In this document: positions 17,142 through 26,283 of the stretch, piece by piece | Position numbering within the stretch: the stretch's first letter is position 1 | Layout: the number at the start of each line of letters is the position of its first letter | Source: Chloroflexota bacterium | GTDB lineage: Bacteria > Chloroflexota > Anaerolineae > Promineifilales > Promineifilaceae | Direction of reading: 5' to 3' | DNA: 64,000 bases | NCBI GenBank assembly: GCA_017993775.1 | Contig: JAGOMA010000025.1 | Location: 3,063-67,062, forward strand | Notes under the pieces: generated by a model | What the model saw: only the letters and a program-made list of their open reading frames with translations | Database searches by the model: none | What the model was told of the DNA's origin: nothing | Position numbers and translations under genes: made by a program

Positions 17142-17772
17142 GAGCAGACTCACGGTAGTATTGATACCAGACGTGGTACATCCGCTGGCCCACCGTCACA
17201 TACGTAAACACAGCCAGAATCCCTACGGCCACACCAGGGTAATTTAAAATCAAAAAGACCAACATCAGCACATAACGTTCCACCCGGCTCATAATGCCCA
17301 CCTTGGCCGACATATGCAGCGATTCTGCCTTGGAACGGGTATAACTCACCATCAACGAACCGGTAATGGCCACATAAGCCAGGCCTAACATCAACACGTC
17401 GTCTGTCTGCACATAGTAATAAATAAAGCCGCCAAACAAAATGATCTCTGCCAACCGGTCTAGCGTAGAGTCTAAAAATGCCCCAAACCCACCCTGCTTT
17501 CGCCCCAGTTTGCGCGCCAGAGCGCCATCCAGCGCATCAAGCGGCGCCAGGAAAATCATGGCAATCCCGGCCCAACGCATTTCGCCAATGGCTATCAAAT
17601 AGGCCAGGAAAAAATGGGAAAGCATCCCCATTACCGTTAACGTATCCGGTGAAAGGTGATATTTGGCTAAAAAGGTCACGATAGGATCGATGACGACGGC
17701 CGTTTTACCCCTTAAAGTGTCAGTCAACGTATGTTTCTCTGGCTTGCTAGTTTCTGATTCCGTTTGTTTCAT
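17131..17772 (-). CDS. CDP-alcohol phosphatidyltransferase (PgsA/PIS-like)
   Basis: A 213-residue integral membrane enzyme that exchanges CMP of CDP-diacylglycerol for an alcohol. The family motif DG..AR........G...D...D is seen at DALDGALARKLGRKQGG followed by AFLDSTLDRLAE. About five or six membrane helices are apparent. Candidate products are phosphatidylglycerol phosphate, phosphatidylinositol phosphate or another headgroup; sequence alone does not decide. It is followed by lgt with an overlap, and Lgt uses phosphatidylglycerol, so a PG-phosphate synthase role would fit the context. Confidence 0.88.
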   Translation of the reverse strand: MKQTESETSKPEKHTLTDTLRGKTAVVIDPIVTFLAKYHLSPDTLTVMGMLSHFFLAYLIAIGEMRWAGIAMIFLAPLDALDGALARKLGRKQGGFGAFLDSTLDRLAEIILFGGFIYYYVQTDDVLMLGLAYVAITGSLMVSYTRSKAESLHMSAKVGIMSRVERYVLMLVFLILNYPGVAVGILAVFTYVTVGQRMYHVWYQYYRESAHEE

Positions 17773-17810
17773 AATTTCTCGCTCTTACATCTTCCCAATC
17801 ATAATTTCAA

Positions 17811-17896
17811 GGTAACTATACAGACCCTAAGGGTTTGCCCTAAAGAAGATAGGGACCGTACACCCTTAGGGTCTCTTTCTATAGAAACCTGAACAG
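17811..17896 (-). repeat. Hairpin-ended intergenic element, copy d
   Basis: Inverted arms AGACCCTAAGGG (17822-17833) and CCCTTAGGGTCT (17863-17874). Read on the minus strand its ends match the other copies (CTGTTCAGGTTTCT on the left, GTCTGTATAGTTAC on the right), but the middle is different. It lies between two same-strand genes. Confidence 0.82.
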
Positions 17897-17903
17897 ATAC
17901 ATT

Positions 17904-18182
17904 TCAAGACTCTAAAACAGTCACGGCATATCGTCTACCACTCCAAATTTGGGCGATGCTACCGAATCCCCTAAGCGCTGTCAAGAAATACTCTACGCCC
18001 GGTTCCAAAGCCTCATGAACTTCAGGTGGTAGACCACCTACCAGATGACTTTCGTCATAAGCAATCATGCAATCTGTCACTGTCTGGGAGTCCTTACACC
18101 AGCATACAATAACGCCGGAATTGGCCGCAATTATACCCATGATATAACCACAAACCGCTTCCGCGATAAAAATTCGGCCCAA
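17904..18182 (-). CDS. Hypothetical protein, up to 92 residues
   Basis: Not recognised. It has a hydrophobic beginning (YIMGIIAANSGVIVCWC), an acidic middle and an LEPGVEYFLTALRGFGSIAQ segment. The longest frame starts with TTG at 18182; the first ATG is at 18140, and neither has a convincing ribosome-binding site. The coding status is uncertain. It is divergent from nifJ. Confidence 0.35.
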   Translation of the reverse strand: MGRIFIAEAVCGYIMGIIAANSGVIVCWCKDSQTVTDCMIAYDESHLVGGLPPEVHEALEPGVEYFLTALRGFGSIAQIWSGRRYAVTVLES

Positions 18183-18284
18183 GATCAGCCATATTGTTTA
18201 GAATTAAGTTACTAACCACACCAGATGCTTCGCTTCGTGTTGCAGTGTGGCACCACGATGGGTTGTGTATGAAGGAGAATCGTT

Positions 18285-21200
18285 ATGACCAAACAAATGA
18301 TCACCTTAGATGGCAACGAGGCTGCAGCCCGTGTAGCCCACAAAGTCAATGAAGTCATTGCCATCTACCCTATTACCCCTTCTTCCCCCATGGGGGAATT
18401 TGCTGACCAATGGTCGGCCGAAGGACAAACCAATATCTGGGGTTCTGTCCCCATGGTGGTGGAAATGCAAGCAGAAGGCGGCGCGGCCGGGGCAGTACAC
18501 GGCGCGTTGCAGGCTGGAGCCTTAACCACAACCTTCACGGCCTCTCAAGGCCTGCTGCTCATGATCCCCAACATGTACAAGATCGCCGGCGAATTGACCT
18601 CCACCGTCTTTCACATTGCAGCCCGTTCCTTAGCCGCTCAAGCCCTCTCGATCTTTGGCGATCACTCAGATGTGATGGCGGCGCGCAATACAGGGTGGGC
18701 GCTGCTGGCTTCCAACTCGGTTCAAGAAGTCCATGATTTTGCCCTGATTGCCTCAGCCGCCACTTTGGAAACGCGTATCCCCTTCCTGCACTTCTTCGAT
18801 GGGTTCCGCACATCGCATGAACTCAATAAAATCGAATTGATAGAAGAAGAAGTCATGCGCGCCATGATCAACGACGAACTGGTTCGCGCGCACCGCGACC
18901 GCGGGCTTACCCCCGACCATCCGGTATTGCGCGGCACGGCGCAAAACCCAGACGTTTATTTCCAGGCCCGGGAAAGTGTCAATCCGTTCTACCTGGCTGC
19001 TCCGGAAATTGTGCAGCAAGCGATGGATAAATTTGCCGCCCTTACCGGACGGCAGTACAAATTATTTGAATATGCCGGCGCGCCGGATGCGGAGCGTGTG
19101 ATTGTATTGATGGGTTCTGGCGCGGCAACGGCGCAAGAAACAGCCGAATACCTGGCCGCCCAAGGTGAAAAAGTAGGCGTTGTCAAGGTCCGCTTATATC
19201 GGCCATTTGCCATGTCTGCATTTTTGCAAGCACTGCCGCCAACCGTCAAAGCTATCGGCGTACTGGATCGCACCAAAGAACCCGGCTCAACCGGTGAACC
19301 GCTGTATCTGGATGTTGTTTCGGCCGTTGCCGAAGCCATGGCCACCGGCGAAGCCCCATTTGCCACCTTCCCGCGCATCATTGGCGGGCGATACGGCCTC
19401 TCCTCCAAAGAATTTACCCCGGGCATGATCAAGGCTGTCTTCGACGAATTGCAGCAGCCCAAACCCCGCAACGGTTTCACCATTGGCATCAACGACGACG
19501 TAACCCATACCAGTCTGGACTGGGACAAAACCTTCGACATCGAACCCGACGACGTGGTACGCGCCGTTTTCTACGGCCTGGGGTCGGATGGAACCGTGGG
19601 CGCGAATAAAAACTCCATCAAGATTATCGGTGAGGATACCGATAATTATGCCCAGGGTTACTTTGTTTACGATTCCAAAAAAGCAGGCTCGGTCACAACA
19701 TCCCATTTGCGCTTTGGCCCACGGCCGATCAACGCCACGTATCTGATCCATTCGGCTAGCTTTGTGGCCTGCCATCAATTTAGCTTCCTCGAGCGCTATG
19801 ACGTGCTGCGTTTGGCGAAACGAGGGGCCACTTTCCTCTTAAACTCACCCTATGGTCCTGATGAAGTATGGGATAAACTGCCCCGCTCCATGCAGGAAAC
19901 CATCATCGAGAAAAAGCTGAGATTTTTTGTGGTAGATGGCTTCAGCGTAGCCAAAGAAACGGGCATGGGCAACCGCATCAACACCATTATGCAGACCTGT
20001 TTCTTCGCTATTAGCGATGTGCTGCCCACCGATGAAGCCATCGGGGCTATTAAATATGCCATCAAGAAAACCTACAGCAAGCGCGGGGAAGCCGTGGTGA
20101 ATGCAAACTTCCACGCGGTAGATAGTGCGCTGGCGCATATGTATCAGGTGAAAGTGCCGGCTGAGGCGACAAGCGAGTTTGAACGGCCGCCTATCGTGCC
20201 GGAATTTGCGCCCGAATTTATCCAATCCGTAACGGCTCGAATAATTGAAGGCCTGGGCGATGACCTGCCGGTGAGCGCCATGCCGTTAGATGGGACGTAT
20301 CCGACGGGCACGACCAAGTGGGAAAAACGCAACATCACCACCGAAATTCCGGTTTGGGATCCGGATATTTGCATCCAATGTGGCAAATGTTCGATGGTAT
20401 GCCCGCATGGCGTTATCCGCATGAAGGTTTACGATCCGAAATATCTGGCCGATGCGCCGGCGACATTTAAATCGACGCCAGCCCGGTATAAAGAATTCAA
20501 GGATGACTTATTTACCTTACAGGTAGCGCCTGAGGATTGCACCGGTTGTACGCTGTGCGTAGAAGTATGCCCGGTGAAAAACAAGCAGCAGCCGAAATTT
20601 AAGGCGATTAACATGGCGCCCCAGATTCCGCTGCGCGAGCCTGAACGAGAGAATTGGGAATTTTTCCTCAACCTGCCGCAAGTGGATCGCACCAGCATCC
20701 CGCTGAGTCAGGTCAAGTATTCGCAATTGTTGGAGCCGTTGTTTGAGTTTTCTGGGGCGTGCGCCGGCTGTGGCGAAACACCTTACCTGAAGCTGATGAC
20801 GCAGTTGTTTGGCGACCGGGCGGTGGTGGCGAACGCGACTGGATGTTCTTCCATTTATGGTGGGAATTTGCCGACGACGCCATGGACGCAGAACAGCGAC
20901 GGCCGTGGCCCATCCTGGTCCAATTCCTTGTTTGAAGACAACGCCGAGTTTGGTTTTGGGATGCGCGTCGCCCTCGACCAACGCATCGAAGCAGCCACCT
21001 TCGCTCTGCGCAAACACCGCGAAGTGGTAGGCATCGAACTGGCCGATTCCATTCTGTTCGCCGAACAAATCGACGAAGAACAGATTAACCTGCAACGGGC
21101 GCGCATTGTTAATCTGCAAGCGCGTTTGGCAGCATTGTTAGGCGAAATCGCCGAAGGTGATGTTAAAGCCGAGTTGGAAAATCTGTTAAACATGGCCGAA

Positions 21201-21875
21201 GTCTTCGTTAAGAAGAGCGTCTGGATTATCGGTGGTGATGGCTGGGCGTACGACATCGGTTATGGTGGTCTGGACCATGTGTTGGCTTCCGGGCGCAATG
21301 TGAATGTTTTGGTGTTGGATACGGAAGTCTATTCCAACACAGGCGGTCAAATGTCGAAAGCCACGCCGCGCGCGGCCGTCGCCAAGTTTGCCGCCGCCGG
21401 TAAGCCCATGCCGAAGAAAGACCTGGGTATGTTGGCCATGAGTTACGGCAATATCTATGTGGCGCGGGTGGCCATGGGCGCAAACGACGCACAAACCATT
21501 CGGGCTTTCATTGAAGCCGAAGCGTATGATGGCCCGTCTCTGATTTTGGCCTACAGCCACTGTGTGGCGCATGGGTATGACCTGAAATATGGCCTGGACC
21601 AGCAAAAGGCTGCTGTGGATTCCGCCCATTGGCCGTTGTTCCGCTTCAACCCGGACATGAGCGTCGAAGGCAAAAATCCGTTCAGCCTGGATTCGCGCGC
21701 ACCGAAGATTTCTTTGGACAAATATATTTACCGTGAAGGACGTTACCAGATGTTGACGCAAAGCCATCCTGAGCGGGCAGCGAAGCTGCTTGAACTGGCT
21801 CAAGGTGATGTGGAAGCACGCTGGGAAAAGTATTCGCAGTTGGCCAAAGACACCAGCGGCGATGGGAAAAGCTAA
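18285..21875 (+). CDS. nifJ: Pyruvate:ferredoxin (flavodoxin) oxidoreductase
   Basis: A 1196-residue single-chain enzyme that oxidises pyruvate with CoA to acetyl-CoA, CO2 and reduced ferredoxin. All domains are present in order: pyrimidine-binding domain (about 1-260, IYPITPSSPMGEFADQWS), transketolase C-like domain, the gamma domain, then a ferredoxin-type domain with CIQCGKCSMVCP and CTGCTLCVEVCP for two [4Fe-4S] clusters. The TPP-binding domain follows with CAGCGETPYLKL for the proximal cluster and GDGWAYDIGYGGLDHVLASG (metal and TPP binding). An AAGGAG site precedes the ATG. Length and motifs are normal. It holds only one ACGGCCGT octamer in 3.6 kb. It indicates anaerobic or facultative pyruvate metabolism. 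Confidence 0.98.
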   Translation: MTKQMITLDGNEAAARVAHKVNEVIAIYPITPSSPMGEFADQWSAEGQTNIWGSVPMVVEMQAEGGAAGAVHGALQAGALTTTFTASQGLLLMIPNMYKIAGELTSTVFHIAARSLAAQALSIFGDHSDVMAARNTGWALLASNSVQEVHDFALIASAATLETRIPFLHFFDGFRTSHELNKIELIEEEVMRAMINDELVRAHRDRGLTPDHPVLRGTAQNPDVYFQARESVNPFYLAAPEIVQQAMDKFAALTGRQYKLFEYAGAPDAERVIVLMGSGAATAQETAEYLAAQGEKVGVVKVRLYRPFAMSAFLQALPPTVKAIGVLDRTKEPGSTGEPLYLDVVSAVAEAMATGEAPFATFPRIIGGRYGLSSKEFTPGMIKAVFDELQQPKPRNGFTIGINDDVTHTSLDWDKTFDIEPDDVVRAVFYGLGSDGTVGANKNSIKIIGEDTDNYAQGYFVYDSKKAGSVTTSHLRFGPRPINATYLIHSASFVACHQFSFLERYDVLRLAKRGATFLLNSPYGPDEVWDKLPRSMQETIIEKKLRFFVVDGFSVAKETGMGNRINTIMQTCFFAISDVLPTDEAIGAIKYAIKKTYSKRGEAVVNANFHAVDSALAHMYQVKVPAEATSEFERPPIVPEFAPEFIQSVTARIIEGLGDDLPVSAMPLDGTYPTGTTKWEKRNITTEIPVWDPDICIQCGKCSMVCPHGVIRMKVYDPKYLADAPATFKSTPARYKEFKDDLFTLQVAPEDCTGCTLCVEVCPVKNKQQPKFKAINMAPQIPLREPERENWEFFLNLPQVDRTSIPLSQVKYSQLLEPLFEFSGACAGCGETPYLKLMTQLFGDRAVVANATGCSSIYGGNLPTTPWTQNSDGRGPSWSNSLFEDNAEFGFGMRVALDQRIEAATFALRKHREVVGIELADSILFAEQIDEEQINLQRARIVNLQARLAALLGEIAEGDVKAELENLLNMAEVFVKKSVWIIGGDGWAYDIGYGGLDHVLASGRNVNVLVLDTEVYSNTGGQMSKATPRAAVAKFAAAGKPMPKKDLGMLAMSYGNIYVARVAMGANDAQTIRAFIEAEAYDGPSLILAYSHCVAHGYDLKYGLDQQKAAVDSAHWPLFRFNPDMSVEGKNPFSLDSRAPKISLDKYIYREGRYQMLTQSHPERAAKLLELAQGDVEARWEKYSQLAKDTSGDGKS

Positions 21876-21973
21876 TAAATCTGTGAATTGGCAATGAAGA
21901 TAGGTGAAGGGGAAACGGCCGTTTCCCTTTCACCGCCCCATTTTCATGCTCAATTATCTCAAGGAGACACAAC

Positions 21974-23002
21974 ATGGACCTGACTACGACCTATCTTGGC
22001 ATGAAGCTCAAAAACCCACTGGTGCCCTCATCCTCGCCGCTCATGCGCAGCCTCGACAACTTGCGGTGGATGGAAGACGCCGGCGCGTCGGCCGTCGTTT
22101 TACATTCGCTCTTCGAAGAACAAATCACCATGGAAAGCCACACCCTAAACCATTACCTGACTCAAGGCGTGGAAAGCTTTCCTGAAGCACTGTCTTATTT
22201 CCCAGAGGCTTCGGAATACAAAACCGGCCCGGTGGAATACCTGGAGCACATCCAAAAAGCCAAAACAAGCCTGGGCATCCCGGTTATCGCCAGCCTGAAT
22301 GGCGTGTCCACCGGCGGCTGGGTCAACTATGCCCGCCAAATCCAGGAAGCCGGCGCTGACGCCCTCGAATTAAATGTCTACTACATCCCCACCGACCCCA
22401 ACCTGACGGGCAGCGAAGTAGAGCAAATCTACCTGGATGTCTTAAAAGACGTCAAATCGGCCATCAACATTCCGGTGACCATGAAGCTAAATCCGTATTT
22501 CAGCGCCCTGGCCAACACGGCCCGGCGGCTGGCTGACGGCGGCGCCGATGGCCTGGTTCTGTTCAACCGCTTCTACCAACCCGACCTGGACCTGGAAACG
22601 CTGGAAGTTGTGCCTAATCTCAAACTCAGCACCTCCACTGAACTGCGCCTGCCCTTGCGTTGGATCGCCATTTTGTACGGCCGTGTCAACGCAGACCTGG
22701 CGCTGACGACTGGCGTGCATACGGTAAGTGATGTGCTCAAAGCCGTAGCCGCCGGCGCAGACATTACCATGATGGCCTCCGAACTGCTGCGCAATGGCAT
22801 CAACCGTCTGAAAGTGTTGTCGTTGGGCATGGAAGAATGGCTTATCGAAAACGAATATGAATCGTTGTCGCAGCTAAAAGGCAGCCTGAGCCAGATTAAC
22901 TGCGCTGAACCGGCCGCTTTTGAACGCGCCAACTACATGCGGGTACTCAGCTCTTACGCGCCGGATTACCCCTGGCGCATGGAAGCTCCCACCGGCGACT
23001 AA
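21974..23002 (+). CDS. Dihydroorotate dehydrogenase-like protein associated with NifJ
   Basis: A 342-residue TIM-barrel flavoprotein related to class 1 Pyr[19 protein letters not shown] is the start typical of this family. [15 protein letters not shown] and [12 protein letters not shown] are FMN-site strands, and [13 protein letters not shown] supplies the conserved lysine. The catalytic loop region and barrel ends are conserved ([20 protein letters not shown]). This PyrD-like branch is commonly found next to nifJ in other bacteria, and its physiological substrate is not settled. Here it starts 98 bases after nifJ with an AAGGAGA site, so co-transcription is likely. The annotation as pyrimidine biosynthetic PyrD should be avoided. 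Confidence 0.85.
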   Translation: MDLTTTYLGMKLKNPLVPSSSPLMRSLDNLRWMEDAGASAVVLHSLFEEQITMESHTLNHYLTQGVESFPEALSYFPEASEYKTGPVEYLEHIQKAKTSLGIPVIASLNGVSTGGWVNYARQIQEAGADALELNVYYIPTDPNLTGSEVEQIYLDVLKDVKSAINIPVTMKLNPYFSALANTARRLADGGADGLVLFNRFYQPDLDLETLEVVPNLKLSTSTELRLPLRWIAILYGRVNADLALTTGVHTVSDVLKAVAAGADITMMASELLRNGINRLKVLSLGMEEWLIENEYESLSQLKGSLSQINCAEPAAFERANYMRVLSSYAPDYPWRMEAPTGD

Positions 23003-23031
23003 TTGTTACCGCCAAATTGAGATGATGTTGA

Positions 23032-23068
23032 CACAGGCTCCTCAACCCAGAGGAGCCTGTTTTTTTTG
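23032..23068 (+). terminator. Rho-independent terminator of the nifJ operon
   Basis: ACAGGCTCCTC at 23033-23043 pairs with GAGGAGCCTGT at 23051-23061, followed by a run of eight Ts. Confidence 0.92.
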
Positions 23069-23128
23069 CCGCCGTACTCAGGCATAGGCTGTTCTGTAGG
23101 CGGCGGCCCATATGGCCAGGGCATGCGG

Positions 23129-23134
23129 TATAAT
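23129..23134 (+). promoter_or_regulatory. Possible -10 box of the beta-helix protein gene
   Basis: TATAAT at 23129-23134, 42 bases before the ATG at 23176; no good -35 hexamer is visible at 16-18 bases upstream. Confidence 0.35.
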
Positions 23135-23175
23135 GTGGGTCTTTCAGCACAACGAATAGCAAGGCGAGGCAAGGC

Positions 23176-24348
23176 ATGAAGGAACAGCGATTGGAAACAA
23201 ATGATGCGCCGCAGGTGGTGGTGACGGCTTGCAGCGGTAAATTGGTGGTGGGGAGCTGGCGAGAAACGGCCGTTTCCGCCCAAAGCGATGCCGTCACCAT
23301 CGAACAAACCGCCCCGGACACGGTGCAAATGACGGCCGTTGGCGACCTCTACCTGGCTGTGCCGCAAAACGCCAGCCTCACGCTCGGAACCCTCGGCGGC
23401 AGCCTGACCATCAAACATATTAGCGGCGGCATCACCATCGACAATGTCGCTGGCAGCGTGACGCTGCGCAACGTGGACGCCATCACCATCAGCCACGCCG
23501 CGCAGGCGGTGCAAGGCGATAATATCAACGGCCTGCTCGTCGTGGAAGAAGCCGGGGGCGCGGTTGATTTGCGCAGCGTCAGTGGCGTGCAAATCAATCA
23601 CGCTTTGGCCGATGTGACCCTGCAATTTGTGACCGGCCACGTTACCCTGGGGCAGGTTGCCGGCAAATTGGATGTCCGCACGGTAAATGGCGATGTGGCT
23701 GTCGCACAGGTTGGGGGCGATGTCATTTTGGCGAATTTGGGCGGTCAGGTGCAACTGCCGGCAGCGGCGCAGTCTGTGTGGCTGGCAGGTAGTTTGGCCT
23801 CCGGAGCGCATCATCTGGCGGCGGCCAATGTGTATGTGTATTGGCCGCCCGACGCGCCTCTTAATCTGACGGCGCGCGGTGTTTTGGTGGAGCATGATTT
23901 GCCGCTGGAGAATGAAGCCGCAGCGGTGGAGAATGGTCACACTGCGCTGACCGGACACATTGAAGAAGGGAAGGTGGATTTGTTTGTGCAGGCGGCGCAG
24001 CGGGCGGCGTTTAAGACGCTTACCGGCAGCGCGCCGCAGTTCAGCGAAGCCGACTTCCAGTTTACACGGCCGTCTGCCCGCGAAGATCAGGCTGATCTGG
24101 TTACGGCCGTGCGCGCAGTTTTTGCCGAACTTGCCGCCGAACTGCCGCCGACCACTCTGGCGCAGTTGGCGGCGGTGCGGCTGGAGGAACGGGTGATAAC
24201 GGCCGTTACCGCCGCCCCACCCACCCCGCCCGCTGAACCACAGGCCTCCCCATCCACCGTTACCGATGAGCAGCGCCACATCTTGCAACTGCTTAAAGAT
24301 GGCCTGCTGTCTGTGGCCCAGGCTCAACTGCTTTTGGGAGCGTTATGA
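23176..24348 (+). CDS. DUF4097-like beta-helix protein with C-terminal SHOCT-like motif
   Basis: A 390-residue protein with no signal peptide. Residues about 30-230 are a regular series of short beta strands with small turns (GGSLTIKHISGGITIDNVAG, then TVNGDVAVAQVGGDVIL), as in the DUF4097/putative adhesin beta-helix family. The last 25 residues (ILQLLKDGLLSVAQAQLLLG) resemble the SHOCT-like helical hairpin often found at the end of such proteins. A Pro-rich linker (about 345-360) joins them. The role is unknown; family members occur near regulators and membrane proteins. It overlaps trpF by four bases (ATGA), so the two are translated together. An unrelated biochemical role for the pair is possible. 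Confidence 0.7.
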   Translation: MKEQRLETNDAPQVVVTACSGKLVVGSWRETAVSAQSDAVTIEQTAPDTVQMTAVGDLYLAVPQNASLTLGTLGGSLTIKHISGGITIDNVAGSVTLRNVDAITISHAAQAVQGDNINGLLVVEEAGGAVDLRSVSGVQINHALADVTLQFVTGHVTLGQVAGKLDVRTVNGDVAVAQVGGDVILANLGGQVQLPAAAQSVWLAGSLASGAHHLAAANVYVYWPPDAPLNLTARGVLVEHDLPLENEAAAVENGHTALTGHIEEGKVDLFVQAAQRAAFKTLTGSAPQFSEADFQFTRPSAREDQADLVTAVRAVFAELAAELPPTTLAQLAAVRLEERVITAVTAAPPTPPAEPQASPSTVTDEQRHILQLLKDGLLSVAQAQLLLGAL

Positions 24349-25043
24349 AAGTAAAAATTTGTGGCATTACCAATTTGGCCGACGCGCAAACGGCCGTTTC
24401 CGCCGGCGCCGACTACCTGGGATTTATCTTTTTCCCGCCGAGCAAACGAGCGATTGAAGTGGCGGCGGCCCGGCGCATCGTGGCAGAGCTGCGCGCCGCG
24501 CCGCAGTGCCCGCTGTTGGTGGGCGTGTTTGTGAACGAGACAGCGCAGAAAATGGCCGAGGTGTTGGCGACCTGCCAGCTAGATTTCGCCCAATTGAGCG
24601 GCGAAGAAGTGCCCGCGCTGGTCGGTGATGCGAACTCGCCGGTGTACGGCCGGGCCTACAAAGCCTTGCGCCCGGCCTCTTTTGCCGAAGCTGAAGCCGA
24701 AGCCGAATGGTATTTGCCGCCGGAGTACGAAACCGAATTTGGCCGCCAGCAGGGCGAACACATGCCGCCGGGTTTGCTGCTAGACACTTATCACCCGACG
24801 CTGCGCGGGGGAACGGGGGCAACGGGGGATTGGTCGGCGGCGGCCGCGCTGGCTGGTCAGATTCCCGGGCTGATGCTGGCCGGTGGGTTGACGGTGGCGA
24901 ATGTAGCTGAGGCTGTGCGTCGCGTACGGCCGTTTGCCGTGGATGTGGCCAGTGGCGTCGAAGCTGCCCCCGGCCGCAAAGACGCCCATCTGGTGCGCGA
25001 GTTTATTCGCCTGGCGAAGCAAGCTTCGGCATTGCCTAAATAA
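24345..25043 (+). CDS. trpF: Phosphoribosylanthranilate isomerase
   Basis: A 232-residue TIM-barrel enzyme that converts N-(5-phosphoribosyl)anthranilate to the 1-deoxyribulose form in tryptophan synthesis. VKICGITNLADAQTAVSAGA contains the catalytic Cys (C6 region). YLGFIFFPPSKRAI is the phosphate-loop strand, the barrel continues with LLLDTYHP (catalytic Asp), and MLAGGLTVANVAEAVRRVRP plus VDVASGVEAAPGRKD are the phosphate-binding ends. The other trp genes are absent from this window, so it is separated from the usual operon. The start overlaps the preceding gene, with a GGGAG site. Confidence 0.95.
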   Translation: MKVKICGITNLADAQTAVSAGADYLGFIFFPPSKRAIEVAAARRIVAELRAAPQCPLLVGVFVNETAQKMAEVLATCQLDFAQLSGEEVPALVGDANSPVYGRAYKALRPASFAEAEAEAEWYLPPEYETEFGRQQGEHMPPGLLLDTYHPTLRGGTGATGDWSAAAALAGQIPGLMLAGGLTVANVAEAVRRVRPFAVDVASGVEAAPGRKDAHLVREFIRLAKQASALPK

Positions 25044-25054
25044 TGATGTGGCGC

Positions 25055-25069
25055 AGATTGGTCCAATCT
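25055..25069. repeat. Palindrome AGATTGGTCCAATCT, copy 2
   Basis: Identical to the palindromes at 1467 and 44047. It lies 12 bases after the trpF stop codon and immediately before a terminator-like hairpin. Confidence 0.8.
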
Positions 25070-25070
25070 A

Positions 25071-25098
25071 AAAAAACGGGAAGCGTTCGCGTTTTTTT
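25071..25098 (+). terminator. Terminator downstream of trpF
   Basis: AAAAAACG at 25071-25078 can pair with CGTTTTTT at 25090-25097, with AGCGTTCG between them; seven Ts end the hairpin. Confidence 0.6.
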
Positions 25099-25152
25099 AC
25101 GCCTGCGGTTCGCCGTTCTCTGAGCGACAAATGAGGTTTAGCGTGCCGCTGC

Positions 25153-25179
25153 TTGACGCCAATGAAGGCGGCTTATACA
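25153..25179 (+). promoter_or_regulatory. Possible promoter giving a near-leaderless transcript
   Basis: TTGACG at 25153-25158 and TATACA at 25174-25179 are 15 bases apart. The ATG of the permease is at 25190, only ten bases after the -10 box, so transcription would start within a few bases of the start codon. No ribosome-binding site is visible. Confidence 0.4.
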
Positions 25180-25189
25180 CTGCCCCACA

Positions 25190-26230
25190 ATGGATGTAGA
25201 AACTGCGAATCAGGCTGGGCCGGAATTGGAAACGGCCGTGTCCGCCAAACGTGCGCCAACCCGATTTTTGATAGGGCTGGTGGTATTAACGGCCGTTATT
25301 TTTGCCCTCGCCCGCTTCACCACTGGGCCTGTCCACGATCGGTTTCAAACCTTCACCACCATTTTCCTGGGCATTTTCATCGAGGCTGTCCCGTTCCTGC
25401 TTGCCGGGTCCATCGTTTCCGGTCTCATCGAAATTTTTATTGACCGTGATTTGTTGGCCCGATGGGTGCCGCGCCGCGCCGCCGCCGCCGCCCTGACCGG
25501 CGCGCTGATGGGTTTTGCGTTTCCCGTGTGTGAATGCGGCGTCGTGCCGGTGACGCGCCGCCTGTATCACAAAGGGCTGCCGCTGTCGGTGGGGGTCGCA
25601 TTTTTGCTGGCTGCGCCGGTCGTCAATCCCATCGTCATCCTCAGCACCTATGCGGCGTTTGGTTGGGGGCCAGTGTTGATCGGTCGGGTGGTGTTTAGCG
25701 TGCTCATCGCGTTCATTGCCGGTCTGTTGTTCAATCTGGCTGCGCCGGAAGAGGCGCTGCTGCCAACTGCGCAGGCAGGCGAGGCGTGCAGCGTGGTAGA
25801 CGAGAAACAGGGGAAGGGATACGGCCGTTTCTGGCAAGCCCTGGCCATCGGCGGCGACGATTTTATGGACATGGCCCGGTACCTCATCGCCGGCTCTATG
25901 ATGGCCGCCGCCATGCAGACGCTCATTCCCCAATCGACTTTGCTGGCGCTGGGCAGTGGTCCCATCATTTCCGTCATCATCATGATGGCCCTGGCTTTTG
26001 TCCTTTCCATCTGCTCCACCGTAGATGCCTTTCTGGCTTTGTCCTTTGTAAACAGCTTCACGACTGGCTCCATTCTCGCCTTCCTGGTCTTTGGCCCGAT
26101 GGTCGACATTAAAAGCTCGCTGATGTTTCTGGGCGTTTTTCGCAAACGCATGGTCCTTTACCTGATTTTATTGCCCATGGCTCTGAGTTTGCTCATGGGT
26201 GTGGCTATCAACAGCTTGATTGTCCAATAA
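25190..26230 (+). CDS. YraQ/ArsP-family permease (UPF0718)
   Basis: A 346-residue polytopic protein of the DUF318/YraQ permease family, with about eight membrane segments. The diagnostic stretch is [20 protein letters not shown], which holds the invariant CECGxxP cysteines, and [21 protein letters not shown] second repeat-like half carries [20 protein letters not shown]. ArsP members export organoarsenicals; others are linked with metal or metalloid movement, but the substrate here is not known. It is followed 53 bases later by a YcgQ-like protein, and the two families are a recurring pair. The Cys pair suggests thiol or metal coordination. Confidence 0.88.
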   Translation: MDVETANQAGPELETAVSAKRAPTRFLIGLVVLTAVIFALARFTTGPVHDRFQTFTTIFLGIFIEAVPFLLAGSIVSGLIEIFIDRDLLARWVPRRAAAAALTGALMGFAFPVCECGVVPVTRRLYHKGLPLSVGVAFLLAAPVVNPIVILSTYAAFGWGPVLIGRVVFSVLIAFIAGLLFNLAAPEEALLPTAQAGEACSVVDEKQGKGYGRFWQALAIGGDDFMDMARYLIAGSMMAAAMQTLIPQSTLLALGSGPIISVIIMMALAFVLSICSTVDAFLALSFVNSFTTGSILAFLVFGPMVDIKSSLMFLGVFRKRMVLYLILLPMALSLLMGVAINSLIVQ

Positions 26231-26283
26231 GCGGCCGGTCAGGTGGTTAAAGAACTGCCCGACTCCTGCTGCCCCAACTATCT

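Noticed and set aside
22999-24327. Long minus-strand frame of 442 codons opposite the beta-helix gene
   Set aside because: It mirrors the repetitive gene at 23176, lacks domains and is rich in His/Arg as expected of an antisense shadow.
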